64,000 nt of DNA from Anaplasma centrale str. Israel. GTDB lineage: Bacteria; Pseudomonadota; Alphaproteobacteria; Rickettsiales; Anaplasmataceae. The position numbers and the translations under genes are program-made. The notes under the pieces are model-generated. The model was given only the letters and a program-made list of their open reading frames with translations. It searched no databases and was not told the origin of the DNA. Shown in pieces: positions 36,891 through 44,349 of the stretch (position 1 is the stretch's first letter; every line of letters begins with the position of its first letter). The stretch spans positions 744,001 through 808,000 of the forward strand of contig NC_013532.1 of the NCBI RefSeq assembly GCF_000024505.1, in the 5' to 3' direction.

Positions 36891-37325
36891 AGCCAGGAAT
36901 TGTTGACTACGCGCCAGGGGTGACGCCTATCCGGAGGTAACAGGAGAATGCGGCTTCGCAATCGAGAACGCGTGCACAGGAGCTACCTTGTCGGCTCTTA
37001 GCTATGCAGATGGGCGCGCGGCCCCACTATAGGCTAAAATCTCATGCACACGTAATGTCCGTGCCGTTGGCGCGCTTCTCAGCGTGGGGTCTTGCTAACG
37101 TATCCATCCCACATACTCCGCGTTCAGCGGTGCACGATTGCAAATTTTAGCATGAGCATCCATATCTATCAGACACACTTTCACCCTTACGGTGTTGTGG
37201 GACGGCGCGTATACGAACTCCCGTAATTACCATGTTGAAGTAATGGAAAATGTGCGGGCCGAAGGCGCAAGTTTTTGTTGCACACCAGAGGGGACAAAAT
37301 GTATTATGGTCCCGCTTCACATTGT
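36891..37325. other. Intergenic region before tRNA-Asn
   Basis: About 435 bp without a plausible gene. Only the tRNA-Asn promoter at the right-hand end was recognised. Confidence 0.45.
37278..37307 (+). promoter_or_regulatory. Promoter of tRNA-Asn
   Basis: TTGCAC (37278-37283) and TATTAT (37302-37307, five of six -10 bases) are separated by 18 bp and would start transcription about a dozen bases before the tRNA. Confidence 0.5.
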
Positions 37326-37397
37326 TCCCTGGTAGCTCAGTGGCAGAGCAGCTGGCTGTTAACCAGTGTGTCGTTGGTTCGAATCCAACCCGGGGAG
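37326..37397 (+). tRNA. tRNA-Asn (anticodon GTT)
   Basis: Acceptor TCCCTGG pairs with CCGGGGA, D arm GCTC/GAGC, anticodon stem GCTGG/CCAGT with loop CTGTTAA (anticodon GTT), T stem GTTGG/CCAAC with loop TTCGAAT. CCA is not encoded. It lies about 120 nt before the tmRNA transcription start. Confidence 0.95.
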
Positions 37398-37484
37398 CTT
37401 GTGCGCGTGCTAGGTGCTGGTGTGGGCATTCATGAGAAGTTTCTAAGTTACGGTACCGTCCTGCTGCGTTTTCGCAGCATGTGC

Positions 37485-37513
37485 TTGACTTCTACGTCCA
37501 TTGGTAATACAAT
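37485..37513 (+). promoter_or_regulatory. Promoter of the tmRNA gene
   Basis: TTGACT (37485-37490, five of six) and TACAAT (37508-37513, five of six) with an ideal 17-bp spacer, one of the strongest promoter matches in the window. The predicted start is near 37520. Confidence 0.75.
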
Positions 37514-37519
37514 CTGCCC

Positions 37520-37830
37520 GTGGTTTCACTATGGCAATAAAGGCTTCTTGGAATAGGCGTTTTGGACCCGAGGGCAGTGCTCGGCATCTCCACTTTCGCT
37601 TCGTTTGGGGATGAAACAGGATAGACAGACGCAATAAAGGGGATTGCCGTTGCTCGGTGGGAATTCCAGCCGTACAAGTGGGTCATTTTTATAAGTGCAA
37701 ACGATGATTTCGTTGCCGCTAACGACAACATGGAAACAGCTTTCGTAGCTGCTGCCTAGTTTTTGTCTTTAGCGCGGTTTTGGGGGCTTACCGGGCAACA
37801 GAAAAGTCCCCGCAATTGCGCGTGTGCAAC
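37520..37830 (+). ncRNA. ssrA: Transfer-messenger RNA, circularly permuted two-piece form
   Basis: The gene is permuted as in other alphaproteobacteria: the acceptor piece comes first and the coding piece second. In the acceptor piece the T stem CCGAG/CTCGG (37568-37584) leads into the acceptor strand CATCTCC (37585-37591). After a 15-nt intervening loop the coding piece starts with GGGGATG (37607-37613), which pairs with that acceptor strand; GCGTTT near 37560 can pair with AGACGC in the coding piece (helix P2). The tag frame is 37697-37759, 20 codons plus TAG, beginning ANDDFVAAND and ending ETAFVAAA. Outer ends are approximate: the 5' end follows from the promoter and the 3' end is uncertain, before the terminator. 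tmRNA frees stalled ribosomes and tags their products for ClpXP; sspB follows. Confidence 0.92.
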
Positions 37831-37839
37831 AACCATGGC

Positions 37840-37889
37840 ACGGAGGTGTGCTTGCGTGCTACACCCTTGCTAATCTCCGTTTTGTTTTC
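37840..37889 (+). terminator. Probable intrinsic terminator of ssrA
   Basis: An outer stem ACGGAG/CTCCGT (37840-37845 with 37875-37880), with an inner GGTGT/ACACC pairing, is followed directly by TTTGTTTTCT. It separates the tmRNA from sspB. Confidence 0.6.
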
Positions 37890-37972
37890 TGATGCGATTG
37901 TGGTATCCTGCTGCGCGGCAGGCAGCTCTTTTTGCCGCTGGCTGCGCGGGTGCTTTCTGGTGCGAGGTTTCA

Positions 37973-38449
37973 ATGAGTGATCTAGTAGATTATCGGAGGC
38001 TGGTCTACGCCGCGATGTGCAGCGTGGTGAGAGAAGCACTGGATTTTGTGTCTAAGCTTTCTCCTACTGGAGAGGTGCACATTACCATTTCGTTTCTCAC
38101 AAATTACAGCGGGGTTGTGTTGCCTGACTACCTCAGGGCGCAGTACCCAGAAAATATGACGATCGTCCTTCAATACCAGTTCCGTGAGCTGTGCGTAAGC
38201 GATAGTTCTTTTAGGGTCATATTGAGCTTCAAGGGCAAGGAAGAGTGCATAACGGTGCCTTTCAGGGCCGTGGTAAAGTACGTCGACATGTTAGCTAATT
38301 TTTCCCTGGATTTGGAACAATATGGCGACATAGAGTTCGGAATGGATGCGGATTCCGATAACGACGACGTTGCTGGGTATCCGTCTACAGATACAGCGCA
38401 CACGGTGCGGGACAACATAATTTTTATAGACAAATTCCTAAAACATTAG
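37973..38449 (+). CDS. sspB: Alphaproteobacterial SspB, ClpXP adaptor for ssrA-tagged proteins
   Basis: 158 aa from ATG 37973 with GAGG about 7 nt upstream; the longer frame from 37892 overlaps the terminator of ssrA. The core matches alphaproteobacterial SspB as I recall it from Caulobacter: YPENMTIVLQYQFREL corresponds to YPDEMTIVLQHQYWDL, and the VILSFKGKEECITVPFRAVV strands follow. The C-terminus is acidic (DADSDNDDV) and ends in a hydrophobic stretch (IIFIDKFLKH), where SspB usually carries its ClpX-binding tail. SspB binds the ssrA tag and delivers tagged proteins to ClpXP. It is directly downstream of the tmRNA gene. Confidence 0.88.
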   Translation: MSDLVDYRRLVYAAMCSVVREALDFVSKLSPTGEVHITISFLTNYSGVVLPDYLRAQYPENMTIVLQYQFRELCVSDSSFRVILSFKGKEECITVPFRAVVKYVDMLANFSLDLEQYGDIEFGMDADSDNDDVAGYPSTDTAHTVRDNIIFIDKFLKH

Positions 38450-38710
38450 GCAGGCCGCCGCGTTCTGGCATCTGGCAACTTGGTCCAAAGCGGAAAAAAC
38501 GGCTTGTGCGCACGTGTGGTCAGGTATCGGTGGGGGCTTTCCCGGAGTTGCAACTTAGCAACAGCAGGAGTTACGCTGATTTGCATCCCACCCATCCTGA
38601 ACAGGTAAAAAGGAGGTCAACCACCGGAAGGGAGCCCGCGCATGGAGGCCACAAGCGCGCCTCACCAGCCACTATTGCGCAACGTCCGCACCACAGTCGC
38701 AAACGATGTT

Positions 38711-41152
38711 TTATGGTTTCTGATTCAATAGAGATACAGCATCCTCTAGCGTTATGTCACCACCCTTCCCTTTGATAGCAACATTTTTCTTGTCGCACTT
38801 CAGGTAGAAACCATACCTTCCCTTGCATACGTATATTTCCTTACCATTGTCGTGCAGCCCCAAAAGCTTCGATTTTTTCTGCGCTTGGCTGTCTATAACG
38901 TTCACCGCCTCTTCAAAAGTCAGATTCCAAAAGTCCTCCCTACCCTTCACGGAAAAATACGTCCCTCCGTATAGGACGTACGGGCCAAACCTTCCGGTCC
39001 CCAGCTTTACATCCTGTGCAGTATTGGGATAATGCCCCAAAGTTATGGGTAGAGACAGGAGCTTCTTCGCCACATCTAAAGTAATTTCTTGGATACCCTG
39101 TGGGACAGCAACACGCTTTCCCTTTGCATTGTCCCCAAGCTGCAAATATTCACCATACGGGCCATGCTTGAGAATAATTTCTTCTTGGGTTGCATCGTCC
39201 AGACCCAAAACTTTAGGAAACTCGTCCCTACAGACACCAGAGTCTCCGCCTACCCCTCTGGTGTATTTACACTCAGGATATCTATTGCAACCTAAAAACG
39301 CCTTATATTTGCCAATGTTTAACATCAGCTCGCCTTCCCCACAGCCCGGGCAAGATCTATTCACTGCCTCACCAGCATTGGGTGAAAATGCGTACTCTTC
39401 CAGATCTTTAGTGATCGACTTTAATATTTCACTGACTTCAATACCCTTAACTGTGCTTACATCAGAGATAAACTTATCCCAGAACCGTCGCAGCACCTCC
39501 TTCCAGGCCATATTACCGTTTGAGATAAGATCCAGTTCCTCCTCTAGATTAGCAGTAAAGTCATACTCCACATAACGCCCGAAAAAGTTGGTCAGGAACG
39601 CGTTTACTATCCTCCCCCTTTCGCTCGGAACAAATTTCTTTTGCTCTAACTGGGTATAGCCCCTCTCCTGCAGGACAGAAATAATCGTTGCGTAGGTAGA
39701 AGGCCTTCCTATCCCAATTTCCTCCATTTTTTTCACCAAACTCGCCTCACTATACCTGGGAGGGGGTTGGGTAAAATGTTGGCTTGGAGAAACCTCCACA
39801 AGACTACAATCCTCTCCGGCCTCAAGTTTCGGTAACATTTTACGCTTATCGTCATCGTCGGTACCGTACACCCTTTGGTACCCATCAAAGCCCAAGCTGG
39901 AGCCAACTGCGTGCAAAACTACAGAGCCATCCTTTGATTGAATGTCTACAATAACCTGGTCGATCACTGCAGACTCCATCTGACTAGCCATAGTCCTCCT
40001 CCATATCAAGTCATACAGCTTCAGCTGGTCTTCACTAAGATATTGCGCCAAACTGTCTGGAGTCATCGTAATGTCAGTGGGGCGTATCGCTTCGTGGGCT
40101 TCCTGAGCATTTTTTACTTTCTTCACATACTTTCTCGGAGATTTGGTAAGATACTGCTCACCAAACTGCATCTTAATTGTGTCACGAATATAAGATATTG
40201 CCTCAGAAGAGATATAAAACCCATCGGTACGCATGTATGTTATCAACCCGACAGTTTCCCCACCAATATCTATGCCTTCATACAGCTTTTGGGCAACCAT
40301 CATGGTGTTTTTTGCAGAAAAGCCAAGCTTAGTTGAGGCCTCCTGCTGCAAGCTAGATGTGATAAATGGGGGGTGCGGATTGCGCTTAGTCCGCTTTGCC
40401 TCAACGGAAGCGACATGATATGTTCCATTTCGCACATGTTCAGCTATGGCACTCGCGCTGTCAGCATTGGGGATAGCAAACTTATCCAGCTTTTCCCCGT
40501 TATAGCACTTCAAGGCCGCAGTTAACTCTTCGCCGCTTTTGCTCTTCAGGAGCACTTCGATATTCCAATATTCTTTGGAGTCAAACCGCTCTATTTCGTG
40601 CTCTCGTTCACACACCAGTCTAAGTGCCACAGACTGAACTCTTCCCGCAGACTTACTACCAGGAAGCTTTCTCCACAACAAAGGAGAGAGGGTAAAACCC
40701 ACAAGGTAGTCCAAAACTCTACGGGCTTGCTGCGCATGAACTAAATCCATGTTGATGCTTCGGCAGTCACTTATTGCCGCAGTGACAGCCCTTTTGGTCA
40801 CTTCATTGAAAACCATTCGATTGATCGCAACGTCTCCACCAATAGCGCTACGTTCGCGCAGAACCTCAATTATGTGCCAAGCTATGGCTTCACCCTCACG
40901 GTCGGGGTCCGTAGCCAGATATATACCACTTTTCTCTGAGCTTACAGCTTTGACGATCTTATCTATGTACTTCTCCGACTTAGGGATAATTTCGTAAATC
41001 ATACGAAAATCATCATCGGGATCCACAGAACCACTTTTCGCCGGGAAATCCCTCACGTGGCCAAAAGAAGCTACTACCTTGTACTTTCCCCCTAAATACT
41101 TGGAAATCGTCTTCGCCTTAGAAGGAGATTCTACAATAACCACGCCCATCAT
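38711..41152 (-). CDS. topA: DNA topoisomerase I
   Basis: 813 aa type IA topoisomerase. TOPRIM domain at the N-terminus (VVIVESPSKAKTISKYLG; acidic triad region DPDREGEAIAWH), active-site tyrosine in GLITYMRTDG (about residue 300), and a C-terminal region with one four-cysteine zinc finger (CPGCGEG-x12-CNRYPEC) followed by diverged topoisomerase C-terminal repeats (GRFGPYVLYGG, GRYGFYLKC). It relaxes negative supercoils. Two adjacent ATG codons start the frame, with TAGG 6 nt upstream. It converges with sspB. Confidence 0.96.
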   Translation of the reverse strand: MMGVVIVESPSKAKTISKYLGGKYKVVASFGHVRDFPAKSGSVDPDDDFRMIYEIIPKSEKYIDKIVKAVSSEKSGIYLATDPDREGEAIAWHIIEVLRERSAIGGDVAINRMVFNEVTKRAVTAAISDCRSINMDLVHAQQARRVLDYLVGFTLSPLLWRKLPGSKSAGRVQSVALRLVCEREHEIERFDSKEYWNIEVLLKSKSGEELTAALKCYNGEKLDKFAIPNADSASAIAEHVRNGTYHVASVEAKRTKRNPHPPFITSSLQQEASTKLGFSAKNTMMVAQKLYEGIDIGGETVGLITYMRTDGFYISSEAISYIRDTIKMQFGEQYLTKSPRKYVKKVKNAQEAHEAIRPTDITMTPDSLAQYLSEDQLKLYDLIWRRTMASQMESAVIDQVIVDIQSKDGSVVLHAVGSSLGFDGYQRVYGTDDDDKRKMLPKLEAGEDCSLVEVSPSQHFTQPPPRYSEASLVKKMEEIGIGRPSTYATIISVLQERGYTQLEQKKFVPSERGRIVNAFLTNFFGRYVEYDFTANLEEELDLISNGNMAWKEVLRRFWDKFISDVSTVKGIEVSEILKSITKDLEEYAFSPNAGEAVNRSCPGCGEGELMLNIGKYKAFLGCNRYPECKYTRGVGGDSGVCRDEFPKVLGLDDATQEEIILKHGPYGEYLQLGDNAKGKRVAVPQGIQEITLDVAKKLLSLPITLGHYPNTAQDVKLGTGRFGPYVLYGGTYFSVKGREDFWNLTFEEAVNVIDSQAQKKSKLLGLHDNGKEIYVCKGRYGFYLKCDKKNVAIKGKGGDITLEDAVSLLNQKP

Positions 41153-41309
41153 TAAACCTACATGAGAAAACTGCCCCTCTCAGAAGCTAGCAACCTAATA
41201 TTATAAAACAAAGTCCTTGGAAAGGATTTTTGATACGTAGACTACAGGTGAGGTATCAACCGCCGACAACACAGCCAGAAAAACCCCGCAGCTTGAGAAG
41301 CAAGTAACC

Positions 41310-42731
41310 TTAGATGTAATCGTCGAAGAAACCTAGGCTACCCCCTTCGGCTAGAAGGGCAAGCTCCCCGGGGATCTGCTGTACCATATCATCAGCGATG
41401 AGCCCAATTTTGTGCTTCTTTCCGCACGCACCATGTATCCACACGCCGCAACACGCGGCAGCAAATTCTGGCATCCCAGCAGCAATAAGTCCAGTAATAA
41501 TCCCTGCAAGCACGTCGCCACTCCCAATAGTGGCCAAAGAGCTGGGTGCATTGTTGTTTACAACCACGTTTCCGTCTGGGTGAGCAATAACCGTGTCATG
41601 CCCCTTCAGTACTACCACTGCCCCAGACATTCTCGCGGCACTTCTAGCTCTTTCAACAACGCTTCCTCGTAAATCCGGAAATATTCGCTTAAACTCCCCT
41701 TCATGGGGAGTTAGCACAACATTTCCCTGAGCGATACATGACAATAGCGTTTCTGTGTCATCTTGAAAAACAGATATACCCCCAGCATCCAGCACGCACT
41801 TTTTGCCAGAGTTCAACGCGACAAGCACTTTGTCCCTGAGTGCATCATCGAGCACGTCACCGCCCGGCCCCACTAGTACCGCTGTGACCCTAGAATCACT
41901 TAACACCTCTTTATATGGCTTATACATCACTGCAGTAAGAGCGCTCGCATACAGACAAATCTCCTCATCCGCACAGGCAACAGCAACTGCACCGGATCCT
42001 ATCCTCAAAGCCGCAAGAGCAGCCAGTTTTACCGCCCCAACAGATCGCACACCCACGGAGCACACAGCTGCGTATCCCCTACTGTACTTATGTGACCTAT
42101 AGTTCGGCTTGGGAATTAGCGTCCCCCACAAGTCTGGAGTATTACGAAAGGCCTGGGTTCCATCAACCGCTAATCCTATGTCTTTAATGCATACATCCCC
42201 TGAGTGGTACCGGCCCGGAGAAATGACATGTCCAAATTTCAAACACGAAAACGTAATGGTTAGGTCAGCCTCGATTGCAGCTCCCATAACCTCCCCCGTA
42301 TCACTATTGATACCGCTCGGTATGTCCACAGCCACAACGTGTTTACCACTTGAATTGATTTTCGATGCAATCTCCTGCAAATCTGCATCCATGGCGCGAG
42401 AGAGCCCTACACCGAAAATAGCATCCACAATCAGGTCTTCGTTGATAGAGAAATCCTCTGGGATAAGGGGTGACACACCCCCACCATTGACGCCGCCACG
42501 GTAGTTGAGTACCCTTACTGGCCACCCACTCCTTTCGAGCAGCTCGGCAACCACCGCACCATCTTTGCCATTGTTCCCTGGTCCACACAAAACCAAAACC
42601 GGCCTTTTGGAAAAATACCTCACTACCTCCTCGGCCACGGCGGCCCCCGCCCTGAGGATCAGTTCCTCAACAGGCACATCGGAACCCCGCTCGCAAGCCC
42701 TAAACTGCGCCACCGAAAGTATCGAAGACAT
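41310..42731 (-). CDS. nnr: Bifunctional NAD(P)H-hydrate epimerase/dehydratase
   Basis: About 473 aa. The N-terminal YjeF_N epimerase domain carries LILRAGAAVAEEV, VLCGPGNNGKDGAVVAELL and VDIPSGINSDTGE; the C-terminal ribokinase-like dehydratase carries VLTPHEGEFKRIFPDL, VVLKGHDTVIAHPDG and TIGSGDVLAGIITGL. Together they repair hydrated NADH and NADPH. I chose ATG 42731 (MSSILSVAQFR); another in-frame ATG four codons upstream (42743) is possible and neither has a good ribosome-binding site. Confidence 0.93.
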   Translation of the reverse strand: MSSILSVAQFRACERGSDVPVEELILRAGAAVAEEVVRYFSKRPVLVLCGPGNNGKDGAVVAELLERSGWPVRVLNYRGGVNGGGVSPLIPEDFSINEDLIVDAIFGVGLSRAMDADLQEIASKINSSGKHVVAVDIPSGINSDTGEVMGAAIEADLTITFSCLKFGHVISPGRYHSGDVCIKDIGLAVDGTQAFRNTPDLWGTLIPKPNYRSHKYSRGYAAVCSVGVRSVGAVKLAALAALRIGSGAVAVACADEEICLYASALTAVMYKPYKEVLSDSRVTAVLVGPGGDVLDDALRDKVLVALNSGKKCVLDAGGISVFQDDTETLLSCIAQGNVVLTPHEGEFKRIFPDLRGSVVERARSAARMSGAVVVLKGHDTVIAHPDGNVVVNNNAPSSLATIGSGDVLAGIITGLIAAGMPEFAAACCGVWIHGACGKKHKIGLIADDMVQQIPGELALLAEGGSLGFFDDYI

Positions 42732-42896
42732 AACACAACTCATGAAGCGGCAGGAGTAGAGCTATACAGCAGAATGCACGTACGCACAACCCCAAAAAAG
42801 CCGACGTCCCGGCCACCAGAAAGCGACACTGCGGCAACCAACACCGTGTGGACCAAGTATCGGCCCGGGGTGGACGGCCGCCGCGCACCCGGGGAG

Positions 42897-43211
42897 TTAA
42901 GCGTATTCGTCCTCGTTAGACTGCACCGTGCTATTGGCCTCACTAGGAACACCGCTGGCAACACCACTCCTCTTCCTAGACACCGCAGACACGGGCCCGG
43001 CCTTGACGCGCTCGAAATCTCTGCGTCTCCTATGCCAACCGTAGGTGTACATGACCATTTTGTTCTCTATGAGCGCTATCGCCCCGTCTGGATACACCAC
43101 CATATCCATACCCCTTCTTTGGGCTTCGATGAACTTCTCCCTGTATCTCTCCCTATACGCGGGGTCATCAAAGGCTGACACGCCATCGCCTCCGGCATCG
43201 GCCCTAGACAT
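42897..43211 (-). CDS. Small conserved Rickettsiales protein of unknown function (104 aa)
   Basis: The start ATG 43211 has GGGGGTG upstream. The central part (DDPAYRERYREKFIEAQRRG, then a VVYPDGAIALIENKMVMYTYGW stretch) looks like a compact conserved domain; the C-terminal 35 residues are polar and probably disordered. I believe it resembles one of the small Rickettsiales-specific Pfam families (perhaps DUF2671), but I am not certain. No membrane segment or signal peptide. It is transcribed toward nnr with a gap of about 150 nt. Confidence 0.65.
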   Translation of the reverse strand: MSRADAGGDGVSAFDDPAYRERYREKFIEAQRRGMDMVVYPDGAIALIENKMVMYTYGWHRRRRDFERVKAGPVSAVSRKRSGVASGVPSEANSTVQSNEDEYA

Positions 43212-43407
43212 AACACACCCCCAGACACCTTACAGTCGTACAACGCGCACAAACACTCATTCGATAACACCTCTATTCCACAACCTATCGTCAGCATACA
43301 ACCACGCCTGCCATGGTATCACAAAATGAGCCTAGACAAACATATGAATATGAACACATACCACATTTTTTTACAGTAGTGACAATTTTATCACCCTATC
43401 TCTGTTG

Positions 43408-43420
43408 TTTTTTTTTTTTT
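43408..43420. repeat. 13-T homopolymer upstream of the O-methyltransferase gene
   Basis: Thirteen consecutive T residues lie about 45 bp upstream of the ATG at 43466, within an AT-rich stretch where its promoter should be. Length change could alter promoter spacing. Confidence 0.85.
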
Positions 43421-43465
43421 CTTTAGCAGTACACTGAGCCCGTCTTTTTGCAATGAGGTGCTGTC

Positions 43466-44128
43466 ATGCGTAGTGTTTTATCCAGTGCACAGCTGGAGCA
43501 ATATGTCGACGGGTGTTTCGGGATTGACGATAGTGATGCGTTGTCAGTTCATGCGTCGGCACCCGAAAGGTGGGTCAAGGGACAGGTGGGATTCGTTGAG
43601 GGTCGGTTGCTGCAGTTTCTGATCCGAGTTACTGGAACCAAGTCCATAGTAGAGGTCGGAACATGCGTAGGCTTTTCAGCAATATGTATGGCGAGGGCTC
43701 TACCTCCTGAGGGACGCGTATATACCATAGAGAAGGATGAACAACACTGCGCCGCAGCGAGGCAAAACATCGCGAAATGCGGAATGGCAGACAAGATCAC
43801 TGTGCTTTACGGAGACGCGCTGCACGTACTTAAAAAAGATTTGGAGGACAAATCCCCATTCGACATGATGTTCATCGATGCGAACGAGTCCGGCTACTGT
43901 GATTATCTTGACTGGGCTGAGGTAAATGTAAAGAAAGGTGGGCTTTTGGTCGCCGATAACGTATTCCTCTATCGCACAGTGTCTGGTGATGCACCCTCAG
44001 ATGGAGTCCCTGCAAGTGCACACACTAGCATGCGGCGCTTCAATGAGAGACTGTCCAATAAGCAGGACTATCTCGCCTCTGTGATTCCGACTGAGGAAGG
44101 AACATTGGTTGCACTAAAGCTGCGGTAA
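43466..44128 (+). CDS. SAM-dependent O-methyltransferase (caffeoyl-CoA/catechol type)
   Basis: 220 aa of the Methyltransf_3 family. Motif I is IVEVGTCVGFSAICMARALP, followed by acidic VYTIEKDEQH, then FDMMFIDANESGYCDYLDWA with the metal-binding aspartate region and GGLLVADNVFLYRTVSG. Family members methylate catechol-type hydroxyls with a divalent metal; bacterial ones are often of unknown substrate. An inverted repeat follows 20 nt after the stop. The natural substrate cannot be deduced from context. Confidence 0.88.
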   Translation: MRSVLSSAQLEQYVDGCFGIDDSDALSVHASAPERWVKGQVGFVEGRLLQFLIRVTGTKSIVEVGTCVGFSAICMARALPPEGRVYTIEKDEQHCAAARQNIAKCGMADKITVLYGDALHVLKKDLEDKSPFDMMFIDANESGYCDYLDWAEVNVKKGGLLVADNVFLYRTVSGDAPSDGVPASAHTSMRRFNERLSNKQDYLASVIPTEEGTLVALKLR

Positions 44129-44147
44129 GGTGCACCTCCGTGTTGCG

Positions 44148-44181
44148 CACGCCTGTGCTGCTCCGAACCGGCACAGGCGTG
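44148..44181 (+). terminator. Strong inverted repeat after the O-methyltransferase gene
   Basis: An 11-bp perfect stem (CACGCCTGTGC / GCACAGGCGTG) with a 12-nt loop lies 20 nt downstream of the stop codon. No T-run follows, so it may terminate inefficiently or protect the mRNA 3' end. Confidence 0.55.
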
Positions 44182-44349
44182 ATTGCTCTCCAATATTATA
44201 GGGTGTGTAACAATCTCCAATTGGTGTGAAATCCAATTTGCCTTTGTTGCGGGTACGTATTATTGTATGAGCCCGGGAGGTTTGTGAACTGCGGCATGTG
44301 CGCACTGTTGCCATCTTCACCTCGGCGTATCGCATAGTAGGGGTTCTAG

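Noticed and set aside
44240-44270. Possible TTGCCT/TATTGT promoter before the cckA-like gene
   Set aside because: The spacing is 17 bp but both boxes match poorly, so I did not list it.
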